Shown here: positions 12,344 through 21,994 of the stretch, piece by piece
How positions within the stretch are numbered: the stretch's first letter is position 1
Layout: each line of letters begins with the position of its first letter
Source: an uncultured Caulobacterales bacterium
GTDB taxonomy: Bacteria > Pseudomonadota > Alphaproteobacteria > Caulobacterales > Maricaulaceae
Assembly (NCBI GenBank): GCA_947503715.1
Contig: CANNER010000005.1
Location: forward strand, 1 to 64,000
DNA: 64,000 nucleotides
Direction: 5' to 3'
The notes under the pieces: generated by a model
What the model was told of the DNA's origin: nothing
Databases searched by the model: none
What the model saw: only the letters and a program-made list of their open reading frames with translations
Translations under genes and position numbers: made by a program

Positions 12344-12480
12344 TTGTTCGGACGCCACTGGTTTGACGTATAAATATCTGGTAGCCTTTTGGCGTTGATT
12401 GAGAGTCCACGGGGCGGGTTCTCACGCAATCCCAAATCATAGCCCCGATTCGTGCTGTTTTTGGCACGTTGGAGGCGCAT

Positions 12481-13449
12481 ATGAATTCCTATGATACTAC
12501 TCTTGAAGCAGGCGCGGCGGGCTCATTTTATACGCTCGCCCTGAAACTTGCGACAATTGCTTATGAACAGCCATCAAAAATCGTGACGGATGTCCCCGGT
12601 GAGACCAATGGTAATTTACAAGTCGTCTGGGGGCCGGTCCTCGATCAATCTATTCTGTCAGGTCAATATAGTTGTATGTACATCACCTTGGATAAAACCA
12701 CGGGTGTGCATCATCTCGTCATTCGGGGCACTCACCGTGACAGTCTATTCTCATGGCTATTCGAAGACTTCAGCGTGGGCGAGACGAAGCCATTTTTCTC
12801 CTTACCCGGACTGACCGTAGGACGGCGGGCGGAGGCTTCATTGGGGGATATTATGATTTCCAAAGGCACATGGCGGGGGATGACTTATATTCTCAATATG
12901 CGGTCTTGGATGTCCAAAGTGGGTCTATATATGACGGCCCTCGAATATCTGGCGCATATAAAGGCCAAGTCTGTGATCGTTTGCGGTCATAGTTTAGGTG
13001 GAACCCTGACCCCGCCCATGTATCTTTATTTAAATTATCTCCTCAATGTTATCGGGAAACGGAACTGCTCTCTTGGGTTGGTTTCTTTTGCAGGACTTCC
13101 TCCAGGCGGGCAAAAATTCGCGACATATTTCAATCAGGTTTTTCAGAATGCCTATCCTTGGCGGATCAGAAACACGCTCGATATTGCACCGCTCATGTGG
13201 CTGAATTTAGAGACTGTTCTCAATATTTATCAGTCCAATAATCTCTCGCTGAGTTATGTGGACCCCGTACGAGGTCTCTTGGATGCATATTTCTGGGAAG
13301 CGGATGATTCCGGTATCACATACACACAGCCCACTCGCGCCGTCGATTTACCGGGCGTATTTGATACAAGATGGAGAGAGGACCATTTTTGGGCGGCTCA
13401 AGCCGCGCATCAACACGGGACGGATACCTATAAAGCTTTATTGGGATAG
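12481..13449 (+). CDS. Class 3-type lipase family protein
   Basis: A 322-residue protein with an α/β-hydrolase core of the fungal-type (class 3) lipase family. The nucleophile elbow GHSLGG is at about residue 168 (in VIVCGHSLGGTLTPP), after LVIRGTHRDSLFSW, the usual strand before the oxyanion loop. A conserved Asp/His-containing C-terminus (DTRWREDHFWAAQAAHQHG) may hold the rest of the triad. No signal peptide is seen, so it is probably cytosolic or released in another way. The ATG at 12481 follows GGAGG; an in-frame TTG at 12469 lacks this. The substrate is unknown. Confidence 0.75.
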   Translation: MNSYDTTLEAGAAGSFYTLALKLATIAYEQPSKIVTDVPGETNGNLQVVWGPVLDQSILSGQYSCMYITLDKTTGVHHLVIRGTHRDSLFSWLFEDFSVGETKPFFSLPGLTVGRRAEASLGDIMISKGTWRGMTYILNMRSWMSKVGLYMTALEYLAHIKAKSVIVCGHSLGGTLTPPMYLYLNYLLNVIGKRNCSLGLVSFAGLPPGGQKFATYFNQVFQNAYPWRIRNTLDIAPLMWLNLETVLNIYQSNNLSLSYVDPVRGLLDAYFWEADDSGITYTQPTRAVDLPGVFDTRWREDHFWAAQAAHQHGTDTYKALLG

Positions 13450-13518
13450 GTGGTAAAGGACCGTCAATCCCACAGAATGCGGATGTGTATCCGCGTTTTT
13501 GCTTTCATAAACCATCTG

Positions 13519-13617
13519 TCACCCCGGCCTTGAGCCGGGGCCTATCGCGTGCACACTTAACCTTTGTTTTGTAGCCGATAGGTCCCGCATCTGCGCTTCG
13601 CTGCGTGCGGGATGACA
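13519..13617. repeat. Paired REP-like palindromes
   Basis: ACCCCGGC(CTTGA)GCCGGGG and GTCCCGCATCTGCG…CGTGCGGGATGAC form two hairpins. They are joined by inverted segments CCTATCG and CGATAGG, so the whole block can fold as one structure. A relative of the second half recurs at 15720–15762. These are intergenic repeats of the alphaproteobacterial REP/BIME type. Confidence 0.65.
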
Positions 13618-14054
13618 TGGGTTGTTTGGGGCTAGATTGCCGTACCCAATCCCCAAAAACAACAATCGTATCCCCGCTTTTGCGCCCCGCGCTATATTTC
13701 ATCTGTTCCGATAGCGCGGACAGGCCAACGATCGTGGTTGACTGGCTATTGGACGGCGGGGTTGAGCGATCCGTGTCACGACGCGGATGTGTGCCGGGCC
13801 TTTTGCAGCGAGTGTTCCGACGCTGTTCGTTACGTATTGAAAGGCAATACGTAACCGACAACTGCGACCACACAGGACCGTTGCGACAAAAACTGCTGCC
13901 GCATGGCTGATGCTTTTGCGAAACCTTTTTACTTTCCGGTGTCCGGCAAAGGCATCGGCCATGCGGGCAGTCCACCTTTTACCGGACACACGCATTATTC
14001 GGCTGTCACACAGATGGGCAGTGAGCGATGACGTGTGTCTTGAGCTCAACCCCA
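13618..14054. other. Gene-poor stretch with a perfect hairpin at 13829–13855
   Basis: No credible coding region was found here; the short open frames overlap on opposite strands and lack ribosome-binding sites. The one clear structure is GTTACGTATTG–AAAGG–CAATACGTAAC at 13829–13855, an 11-base-pair stem with a five-base loop. The base composition suggests decayed DNA or accumulated repeats. Confidence 0.45.
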
Positions 14055-14089
14055 TTCGTCACCCTCGGGTCAAGCCCGAGGGTGACGAA
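14055..14089. repeat. 15-bp perfect hairpin, REP-like
   Basis: TTCGTCACCCTCGGG pairs fully with CCCGAGGGTGACGAA around TCAAG. It belongs to the same 'TCACCC…GGGTGA' class of intergenic palindrome as the block at 13519. It lies about 20 bases before a small gene. Confidence 0.6.
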
Positions 14090-14109
14090 ATGAAAAAAGG
14101 ACTATAATC

Positions 14110-14391
14110 GTGCGTCAACGCAATGTCGTTCCAAGTCAAAACCGTTCATCCCGCTGCCAGTGCGGCGCCAGGCTCCCGCTCTCACCCGCGGATGAACTGG
14201 CGCATGTCAGGCTCGAGATCGAGAAGGCGAAGCTCGCCAAATTGCGTGAAGACCTGCCCGACCCCGATGCGCCGAAATATACGCGCTGGGAAGATCTGCC
14301 ACCGCCTTCGCCCGAGGATGAGGAAATGTTCTATGAGGAATTTAAACGCCTGTTTCGAACGGTGGCAGGCGAGGATGAGGTGAACGACTAA
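14110..14391 (+). CDS. Small hypothetical acidic protein
   Basis: A possible 93-residue protein starting at GTG (14110), nine bases after AAAAAAGG. From about residue 28 the frame looks coding: LAHVRLEIEKAKLAKLREDLPDPDAPKYTRWEDLPPPSPEDEEMFYEEFKRLF. It is charged, rich in Glu/Asp and Pro, and has a helical heptad-like start. The first 25 residues look less convincing, so translation may begin further in. No family was recognised and no neighbour suggests a function. Confidence 0.5.
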   Translation: MRQRNVVPSQNRSSRCQCGARLPLSPADELAHVRLEIEKAKLAKLREDLPDPDAPKYTRWEDLPPPSPEDEEMFYEEFKRLFRTVAGEDEVND

Positions 14392-14499
14392 ACGCGTACT
14401 GTCTGACGCCTGAAGATCAAATCGCCCTATTTACCATTGCCAAAGGGCACGTGCGCCATAGGGTAGGGGATATACGCAACGCTTACGGAGTCCCCCGCC

Positions 14500-15696
14500 A
14501 TGAAAACGCTCACACTCTCACTCACCGCCGCGCTCTTGCTCTCGGCTTGTGCCACTGTTCCGTCCACCGATGTCGGGGCGCTGCATGGTCGGACCCTGAC
14601 GCTGGACACGCATATCGACATTCCGCTGACCTACATGACGGAGATTGACCCGACGGGTGAGACGGAGTTGCAGGTCGATCTGCCCAAACTCATGGCGGGC
14701 GATCTCGATAGCGGGTTCTGGATCGTCTACACCCCGCAGGGCGAATTAACAGCGGAAGGCTATGCCGCCGCCTATGACATTGCCAAGACGCGGATGGATG
14801 CGATCACGGCCCTCGTGACAACCCATACGGATAATTTCGAATTGGCGAAAACGGCGGAAGATGTGGAACGGATTGTCGCCGCCGGGAAACACGCCGTCCT
14901 CGTCGGGATGGAAAATGCCTTTCCACTCGGTCATTCCGCTGCGACAAATAATATAGACTGGTGGGCGGAACAGGGCGTGCGCTATGTCGGCCTGACCCAT
15001 TTTGGGCATAACCAATTTGGCGACAGTTCCAACCCGCATCCCGAACGCGATAGCGGGCCGAAATGGAACGGCCTGTCACCCGCCGGACGTGACCTGGTCG
15101 ATCAATTAAATAGAGCGGGCATCATGGTCGATGTCTCCCACACCGGAAAAGAGACGATGATGCAGGCCGCAGACTTGTCCCGCACACCGATTATTGCGTC
15201 CCATTCCGGCGCGAAGGCCGTCGCCGATAGCGCCCGCAATCTGGATGACCAACAACTAGAGAAAATTGCGGAAGTTGGCGGCGTGGCTCAGATGGTGGCC
15301 CTCGGCGCCTATGTGAAACTCCCGACGGCGGAACAGCAAGCCGCGCGTGACGCGCTGGATGCGGAATTTGGCGACCGCAATACGTGGAGCCAAGCCACGC
15401 GCGATGCCTATATGGAACGCCGCGCCCTGATCACCGCTATGGCGCCGGAGGCCACGGTTATGGATTTTGTCGACCATATTGATCACGCGGTCGCAGTCGC
15501 CGGAATCGACTCCGTCGGCATTGCGTCTGACTTTGACGGCGGCGGCGGGATTGTCGGCTGGCAGGATGCGTCCGAGACGGAGAATGTGACGGCAGAACTC
15601 GTGCGGCGCGGTTATTCGGAAAGCGAGATCGCGAAAATCTGGGGCGGGAATTTGCTGCGGGTTATGGAAGCGGTAGAGGCGGAGGCTGCGCGGTAG
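14500..15696 (+). CDS. Membrane dipeptidase (peptidase M19), lipoprotein
   Basis: A 398-residue zinc dipeptidase of the renal-dipeptidase family. The N-terminus is a lipoprotein signal with lipobox LLSAC, so the enzyme should be anchored to a membrane facing the periplasm. Metal-site motifs appear in order: DTHID, the bridging-Glu region MENAFP, VDVSHTGKE, IIASHSGAK and ASDFDGGGG. It probably hydrolyses dipeptides, including D-amino-acid or cell-wall dipeptides. It is a single gene, with a small hypothetical upstream and convergent glnA downstream. Confidence 0.9.
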   Translation: MKTLTLSLTAALLLSACATVPSTDVGALHGRTLTLDTHIDIPLTYMTEIDPTGETELQVDLPKLMAGDLDSGFWIVYTPQGELTAEGYAAAYDIAKTRMDAITALVTTHTDNFELAKTAEDVERIVAAGKHAVLVGMENAFPLGHSAATNNIDWWAEQGVRYVGLTHFGHNQFGDSSNPHPERDSGPKWNGLSPAGRDLVDQLNRAGIMVDVSHTGKETMMQAADLSRTPIIASHSGAKAVADSARNLDDQQLEKIAEVGGVAQMVALGAYVKLPTAEQQAARDALDAEFGDRNTWSQATRDAYMERRALITAMAPEATVMDFVDHIDHAVAVAGIDSVGIASDFDGGGGIVGWQDASETENVTAELVRRGYSESEIAKIWGGNLLRVMEAVEAEAAR

Positions 15697-15719
15697 ATTT
15701 ACCGGATTTTATCAAATGT

Positions 15720-15762
15720 CAGGTCCCGCATCTGCGCCCATCGGGCTTGTGCGGGATGACAT
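15720..15762. repeat. REP-like palindrome
   Basis: GTCCCGCATCTGCGCCCATC…GTGCGGGATGAC is a relative of the second half of the repeat at 13519–13617, with a different loop. It lies just after the dipeptidase stop. Confidence 0.6.
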
Positions 15763-15778
15763 CGATGGAAGATCCATT

Positions 15779-15809
15779 AAAAAAGCCGCCTCTTTCGAGA
15801 CGGCTTTAA
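15779..15809. terminator. Convergent terminator between the dipeptidase gene and glnA
   Basis: AAAAGCCG…CGGCTTT with an inner CTC/GAG pairing makes a hairpin flanked by A- and T-runs on both sides. It is 21 bases past the glnA stop on the minus strand and can also stop plus-strand transcription. Confidence 0.75.
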
Positions 15810-15829
15810 ATTTTAGCGAAAGGACAAAC

Positions 15830-17239
15830 CTAGCACTTATAATACATGTCAAATTCGACCGGATGCGGATGCATGGCGAGGCGGTGAACCTCTTCCATTT
15901 TCAACTCGATATAGGCATCGATCTGGTCATCATCAAACACGCCGCCGGCTTTTAGGAAGTCACGGTCACCGTCGAGGGACTCAAGCGCTTCGCGTAAGGA
16001 CCCACAAACCTGCGGGATTTTGGACGCTTCGGCTGGCGACAGCTCATAGAGGTCCATATCCATCGGATCGCCCGGGTGGATTTTGTTCTTAATCCCGTCA
16101 AGGCCCGCCATGAGGAGCGCTGTGTAAGTCAGGTAAGGGTTACCCGCCGGATCAGGATAACGGACTTCAAGGCGCTTACCATTGCGCGAAGCGGTCCACG
16201 GAATACGGATCGAGGCAGACCGGTTACGGGAGGAGTAAGCGAGCATAACTGGCGCTTCAAAACCCGGGACCAAACGCTTGTAGGAATTGGTCGAGGCATT
16301 GGAGAACGCGTTGATCGCTTTGGAATGTTTGATGATGCCGCCGATATAATGGAGGCACTGCTCGGACAGACCGGCATATTCATCACCCGCGAAAAGCGGC
16401 TGCTTGTCCTTCCAGATGGACATGTGAACGTGCATGCCCGTGCCATTGTCGTTCCACATCGGCTTCGGCATGAAGGTCGCCGTTTTGCCATAGGCATGGG
16501 CTACATTGTGCACGATATATTTATAAAGCTGCATATTGTCGCCCATTTGCAGCAGCGTGTCGAACTGCATACCCAGCTCATGCTGTGCAGGTGCGACTTC
16601 ATGATGGTGCTTCTCAGGGCGGAGTTGCAGCTCTTCCATGATAGAGAGCATTTCTGCGCGCATGTCCTGTGCGGAGTCAACGGGGGGAACGGGGAAGTAA
16701 CCGCCTTTTGGTCCCGGGCGGTGGCCCATATTGCCACCGGCATAGTCTGTGCCTGTATTTTGCGGTAGCTCGGAGGAATCGATAGAATACCCCGTAACGT
16801 TCTGCTCTGTCTGGAACTTCACATCGTCAAAGACGAAGAACTCGGCTTCCGGGCCGAAAAAGACGTCATCACCGACTTTGGCGGAACGCATATAGGCTTC
16901 TGCGGCCTTGGCTGTACCACGTGGGTCACGGTTATAGGCTTCGCCTGTATCCGGCTCGAGAATGTCACAGAAAACGGCGAGCGTGTCTTGCTGGAAGAAC
17001 GGGTCCATCTTGGCTGTGCCCGCATCGGGGAGGAGGACCATGTCGGACTCGTTAATGTCCTTCCAACCGGAGATGGAGGAGCCATCAAACATTGTGCCGT
17101 CCGCGAAGAGGTCTTCGTCGACGAGATCGGAATGGAAAGTCACGTGCTGCATTTTCCCTTTCGGGTCGGTGAAGCGAAGGTCGAGGAATTTAATATCCTC
17201 ATCCTTCATTTTTTTGATGAGCTTGGAAGCGTCTGACAT
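15830..17239 (-). CDS. glnA: Glutamine synthetase type I
   Basis: A 469-residue GSI enzyme that makes glutamine from glutamate, ammonia and ATP as a dodecamer. Signatures seen are FDGSSISGW, the catalytic [29 protein letters not shown] with the ATP-binding Asn/His set, and [10 protein letters not shown]. The adenylylation region [20 protein letters not shown] holds the regulatory Tyr, so activity is probably controlled by adenylylation. It is the second gene after glnB on the minus strand, 59 bases apart, the common alphaproteobacterial glnBA operon. Confidence 0.97.
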   Translation of the reverse strand: MSDASKLIKKMKDEDIKFLDLRFTDPKGKMQHVTFHSDLVDEDLFADGTMFDGSSISGWKDINESDMVLLPDAGTAKMDPFFQQDTLAVFCDILEPDTGEAYNRDPRGTAKAAEAYMRSAKVGDDVFFGPEAEFFVFDDVKFQTEQNVTGYSIDSSELPQNTGTDYAGGNMGHRPGPKGGYFPVPPVDSAQDMRAEMLSIMEELQLRPEKHHHEVAPAQHELGMQFDTLLQMGDNMQLYKYIVHNVAHAYGKTATFMPKPMWNDNGTGMHVHMSIWKDKQPLFAGDEYAGLSEQCLHYIGGIIKHSKAINAFSNASTNSYKRLVPGFEAPVMLAYSSRNRSASIRIPWTASRNGKRLEVRYPDPAGNPYLTYTALLMAGLDGIKNKIHPGDPMDMDLYELSPAEASKIPQVCGSLREALESLDGDRDFLKAGGVFDDDQIDAYIELKMEEVHRLAMHPHPVEFDMYYKC

Positions 17240-17298
17240 GAGTCGTTTTCCCTGTTTGGAGATTAAATGTGAATTCTGAGTTGGTTTCAGATTATGAA

Positions 17299-18052
<754 letters not shown>

Positions 18053-20350
18053 ATGAAAAAGCTGACCCCACGCCCGCCCAAGAAATCGTTCATCACGGAT
18101 GAGCAAGCGCTCAGGTTCCATGCGGAACCCACCCCCGGCAAACTTGCCCTACAACCGACAAAGCCCATGGCGACACAGCGCGATCTCAGCCTCGCCTACA
18201 GTCCCGGCGTTGCTGTGCCAGTTGAGGCAATCGCCGCGGATCCTGATACCGTTTACGACTATACCTCAAAGGGAAATATGGTTGCCGTCATCTCGAACGG
18301 TACTGCTATTCTTGGCCTCGGTAATCTTGGCGCAATGGCGTCCAAACCGGTGATGGAAGGAAAGTCCGTACTCTTTAAACGGTTTGCCGATATCGACAGT
18401 TTTGACATCGAAGTCGAAGAGGAAGACGCCACAGCTTTCATCGAATGCGTCAAACGGTTTGGCAATACATTTGGTGGCATTAATCTCGAAGATATTGGTT
18501 CGCCCGAATGTTTCATTATCGAGAGTGAGCTTCGGGATCTCCTCGATATTCCGGTCTTCCATGATGACCAGCACGGGACAGCGATTATCGCGACGGCGGG
18601 TCTCATCAATGCGTGCCACCTCACAGGACGAAAATTTGAAGATCTTAAACTCGTGCTCTGCGGGGCCGGTGCGGCAGGTCTGTCGGTTCTGAACCTCGTT
18701 AAGAGCTTGGGTGTTAAAGATGAGAACGCGGTAGTTGTAGACAGTCGGGGTGTCATCTATAAGGGCCGCACCGAATATATGGATCAGTGGAAAGCCCCGC
18801 ATGCGGTGGTCACAGACATGCGCAGCCTGTCCGAGGCTATGGAAGGCGCAGATGTGTTTTTCGGCCTCTCTGCCGCGGGCATTGTCAGCGGAGAGATGGT
18901 CGCCAGCATGGCACCGAACCCCATCATTTTCGCCATGGCAAACCCTGATCCGGAAATCCTACCCGAAGAGATTAAATCCGTGCGTGACGATGCGATAATC
19001 GCAACGGGACGGTCTGATTATCCGAACCAAGTCAACAATGTCCTTGGTTTTCCTTATATATTCCGTGGGGCGTTGGATGTTCGCGCGCGCAATGTGAATG
19101 ATGAAATGAAGCTTGCCTGTGCGCATGCGCTGGCCGATCTTGCCCGTCAGGACGTGCCAGAGGAGGTTGCGGCGGCCTATCACGGCAACCGTCCAAAATA
19201 CGGTCCTGATTACATTATTCCTGCGCCGTTTGATCCTCGCCTCATTTCAGAAATTCCGCCCTATGTTGCGCAGGCCGCTATGGATACAGGCGTCGCGCGC
19301 AAGCCCATCGAGGACATGGAAGCCTATAAGAAATCACTCGCCCGTCGTCAGGACCCAACCGCCGCAATATTGCAAGGTATCTCCGCGACTGTACAAGAAG
19401 AGCCAAAGACAATTGTCTTTGCCGAAGGCGAAGAACCTGCGGTTATTCGCGCCGCGCAGAGTTTCCAGCAACGCGGTCTTGGTAAGGCCATTCTTATAGG
19501 TCGGGAAAAGCCGATCTATGACAACATGAAATTGTTGGGCGTCGAAAATCCCGAGAGCCTGACCGTTCTTAACGCCCGTCTGTTTGACCGCAATGCAGAG
19601 TTCACGGAATATCTCTACAGCCGATTGCAGCGCAAAGGCTTCCTGCGTCGTGATGCGCAGCGTCTCGTGAATAATGACCGGAACGTTTTCTCTGCACTGC
19701 TGCTGCAACATGGATTAGCGGACGGTATGGTTTCGGGTGTCACCCGTTCCTACGATGTTGTTCTGCGCGATGTACGACTCGTCCTCGATCACCGTCCGGA
19801 GGAACGCACAATGGGTGTGTCTGTCGTGGTCAATAAAGGGCAAACGCTTTTCATCGCCGACACTAATGTCACCGAATTACCGGATGCGTGGGACCTCGCC
19901 AATATCGCGGAATCCACAGCGCATTTTGCCCGTGAATTCGGGTTCGAACCTCGCGTCGCCTTCCTCTCCTATTCAACCTTCGGCAACCCCGTCGGTGAGC
20001 GGATGGAGAAAGTGCGGGAAGCCGTCCAAATTCTCGATGAACGCGAAGTCGATTTCGAATATGAAGGCGACATCGCAGCAGATGTGGCACTCGATCCAAT
20101 GCATATGCTGACTTACCCGTTCTCGCGTTTGACGGACTCTGCAAATGTTCTCGTTATGCCGGCCATTCACAGCGCGTCTATTGCCACGAAATTGCTCGAC
20201 AGCGTCGGCGGCGCGACTGTGTTGGGACCGTTCCTGACGGGGCTTGAAAAGCCGGTCCAGATTTGTTCGCTCGGTGCAACGGCGTCCGACATTGTCCAGA
20301 TGGCAACGCTGGCGGCTTTTGCACCGTCCCATCGCGATATGCAGGGCTAG
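18053..20350 (+). CDS. maeB: NADP-type malic enzyme with phosphotransacetylase-like domain
   Basis: A 765-residue protein. Residues about 1–430 are the malic enzyme, converting malate to pyruvate and CO2 with NAD(P)H formation: SPGVAVPVEAIAADP, GNLGAMASKPVMEGK, the metal site DDQHGTAI and nucleotide fold CGAGAAGLSVLN. From about 440 to the end is a phosphotransacetylase-like domain (FAEGEEPAVIRAA, FLSYSTFGNP), which in this family acts as an acetyl-CoA-responsive regulatory module and is usually not catalytic. The start MKKLTPRPPKKSF follows CGGAG. A transporter gene follows in the same frame 42 bases downstream. Confidence 0.95.
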   Translation: MKKLTPRPPKKSFITDEQALRFHAEPTPGKLALQPTKPMATQRDLSLAYSPGVAVPVEAIAADPDTVYDYTSKGNMVAVISNGTAILGLGNLGAMASKPVMEGKSVLFKRFADIDSFDIEVEEEDATAFIECVKRFGNTFGGINLEDIGSPECFIIESELRDLLDIPVFHDDQHGTAIIATAGLINACHLTGRKFEDLKLVLCGAGAAGLSVLNLVKSLGVKDENAVVVDSRGVIYKGRTEYMDQWKAPHAVVTDMRSLSEAMEGADVFFGLSAAGIVSGEMVASMAPNPIIFAMANPDPEILPEEIKSVRDDAIIATGRSDYPNQVNNVLGFPYIFRGALDVRARNVNDEMKLACAHALADLARQDVPEEVAAAYHGNRPKYGPDYIIPAPFDPRLISEIPPYVAQAAMDTGVARKPIEDMEAYKKSLARRQDPTAAILQGISATVQEEPKTIVFAEGEEPAVIRAAQSFQQRGLGKAILIGREKPIYDNMKLLGVENPESLTVLNARLFDRNAEFTEYLYSRLQRKGFLRRDAQRLVNNDRNVFSALLLQHGLADGMVSGVTRSYDVVLRDVRLVLDHRPEERTMGVSVVVNKGQTLFIADTNVTELPDAWDLANIAESTAHFAREFGFEPRVAFLSYSTFGNPVGERMEKVREAVQILDEREVDFEYEGDIAADVALDPMHMLTYPFSRLTDSANVLVMPAIHSASIATKLLDSVGGATVLGPFLTGLEKPVQICSLGATASDIVQMATLAAFAPSHRDMQG

Positions 20351-20392
20351 ACACTGGCCGCACCGCAAAAGACCAATGTCCTGGAAGGATCG

Positions 20393-21733
20393 GTGGCCAA
20401 GCATATCCTGCGTATGCTTGGACCATTTTCGATTGCGGTCATCGCGCTAATTTCGACGGGTATTGTTGATACAATTTATCTTGGTCGTTTGGAGGATCCG
20501 AATGACCCCAATGTTGCCAGAGCTGTTCTCGCCGCGCTGGGTATTGCTTTCCCAATTAGCTTTATCGGGAATAGCGCCAATATCGGGCTGGGTGCCGGAA
20601 CGATGAGCGCGGTTTCCCGGGCTTTGGGGCAAGGGGATATTGCGAAATCAAAACGTCATGCCGCAGCGGCGATTTTAATGGGTCTTTTCGTCATGACGTT
20701 TCTGGTGTCATTCATGTTGTTGATCTCACCCTTCACTCTTTCGCTCATGGGGCAAAGTGATGATGTGGAACGCCGGGCCTTTGGTTACTTATTGATTGTC
20801 ATGCCGGGACTGGTGCTCGTCTCCGTCGCGTCTATGAGTAATAATATTCTCAGGGCAGGGGGAGAAGCGCTTCTGCCGTCCTCAATTATGATATTGGGGG
20901 CGCTCGTCAATATTATCATGAACCCGTTTTTTATTTACGGATGGGGACCCTTCCCGCGTATGGAATTACAAGGCGCTGCCCTGTCCACATTACTTGGTAA
21001 TGGTATTGGGGCCGCTTACGGATTTTACATCATTCTATTCCATCGCAAGGCTGTTGATTTTGTCGGCATGACCTTGAAGTCCATACAGCATGCTTGGTCG
21101 ATTATTGGCCAAGTCGGTATACCGGCGGCGGGTACGAATATTATCATCCCTGTTGCCACTTGGGTCGTGGTCGCCATTATCGGGAATGTTTTGGGAGAAG
21201 CGGATGTTGCCGCCTTTACGGTTGCCAGTCGCGCGGAGTTAATCTCAGTTGGTCTTCTCTATGCGTTATCGGCCTGTATCGGTGCCGTGACAGGCCGTAA
21301 TGGGGGTGCGGGTCAAACGGCGCGGGTCCGTGAAGCATTTAAAGTTTGCTATATTATCTGCGTGATTTGGAGCACGGCGATGGCGGTGCTATTGGCAGTC
21401 TTCGCGACGCAGATTGCAAATATCTTCACGAGCGATGAGGTTTTGATCGCGAAGATCATCCCGTATTTCTACATCGTACCCATTACGATTTTTGCCTATG
21501 GTTTTGTGTTTGTCAGCGCTGCCGGATTAAATGCATTGGGTCGTCCGATATTCGGATTGATCTATACGATCATTCGCTCTCTCATTCTATATATCGGACT
21601 TATCGCGATTGGAGTCTGGACAGCCGGACTTATCGGGGCTTTTGTCGGGGTTGCAGCCGCCAATATCGTCTCGGGCCTCATCGCGATAATCTGGACGTTA
21701 AAGAAAGCGCCGATGACCGCCAAAGAGAGTTGA
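20393..21733 (+). CDS. MATE family efflux transporter
   Basis: A protein of at least 446 residues with about twelve hydrophobic segments, of the multidrug and toxin extrusion family, exchanging Na+ or H+ for drugs across the inner membrane. DTIYLGRL and the GxGTMSAVSRALGQG block fit the N-terminal repeat. The first usable start is GTG at 20393, after GGAAGGAT. The family motif 'LxEGS' is encoded just upstream (NVLEGS) with no ATG, GTG or TTG before it, and the frame is the same as maeB. The true N-terminus may therefore be longer, perhaps from CTG at 20354. Confidence 0.85.
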   Translation: MAKHILRMLGPFSIAVIALISTGIVDTIYLGRLEDPNDPNVARAVLAALGIAFPISFIGNSANIGLGAGTMSAVSRALGQGDIAKSKRHAAAAILMGLFVMTFLVSFMLLISPFTLSLMGQSDDVERRAFGYLLIVMPGLVLVSVASMSNNILRAGGEALLPSSIMILGALVNIIMNPFFIYGWGPFPRMELQGAALSTLLGNGIGAAYGFYIILFHRKAVDFVGMTLKSIQHAWSIIGQVGIPAAGTNIIIPVATWVVVAIIGNVLGEADVAAFTVASRAELISVGLLYALSACIGAVTGRNGGAGQTARVREAFKVCYIICVIWSTAMAVLLAVFATQIANIFTSDEVLIAKIIPYFYIVPITIFAYGFVFVSAAGLNALGRPIFGLIYTIIRSLILYIGLIAIGVWTAGLIGAFVGVAAANIVSGLIAIIWTLKKAPMTAKES

Positions 21734-21773
21734 CGAGCCGTGTATCTAAGGTTACCTCGCCGCACTCACCTGT

Positions 21774-21858
21774 GCGGGTGTGGCGGAATTGGTAGACGCG
21801 CTAGATTTAGGTTCTAGTATCTTAGGATGTGAAGGTTCAAGTCCTTTCACCCGCACCA
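21774..21858 (+). tRNA. tRNA-Leu (anticodon TAG), integration target
   Basis: A class II tRNA. Acceptor strands GCGGGTG and CACCCGC pair. The D arm is GGCGGAATTGGTAGACGC, the anticodon loop carries TAG in TTTAGGT, the long variable arm follows, and the T arm contains GGTTCAAGTC. CCA is encoded. Its 3' end is repeated at 33826 and 41504, which marks it as the attachment site of the elements that follow. Confidence 0.96.
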
Positions 21859-21864
21859 CTCTCT
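21842..21864 (+). repeat. att core copy 1 (tRNA-Leu 3' end)
   Basis: CTTTCACCCGCACCA with flanking bases. The same core recurs at 33826–33848 (CTTTCACCCGCACCATTC) and, with one T for C, at 41504–41525 (CTTTTACCCGCACCATTT). Copy 1 is the reconstructed tRNA end next to the intact integrase. Confidence 0.8.
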
Positions 21865-21944
21865 AGAGGGTTCAAACGGCTTAAGCCTTTGGAACTTATA
21901 GGGAAACTTCTTGCTTCCTTTTCGTTCCTCTAGTCGCCTAAGCG

Positions 21945-21979
21945 ATTTGACCTACTTTTTGGCCTACATTTGGCCTTAC
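21945..21979 (+). promoter_or_regulatory. Putative integrase arm-type sites, left end
   Basis: TTGACCTACTTTTTGGCC followed at once by TACATTTGGCCTTAC gives two imperfect copies of a '(T)GRCCTACATTTT' unit just before the int start. Related units occur at the right ends of both elements (33733–33777 and 41411–41454). This fits integrase arm binding and autoregulation. Confidence 0.5.
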
Positions 21980-21994
21980 AAAGGAGGCGGTGAT

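Noticed and set aside
13829-13855. Integron attC site
   Set aside because: The hairpin is short and perfectly paired, with none of the R/L box layout or extrahelical bases of attC sites, and no integron integrase is present.
13505-14107. Overlapping open frames of 65–156 codons on both strands
   Set aside because: They lie in palindromic repeat DNA, overlap each other in opposite directions, have unusual amino-acid composition and no ribosome-binding sites.
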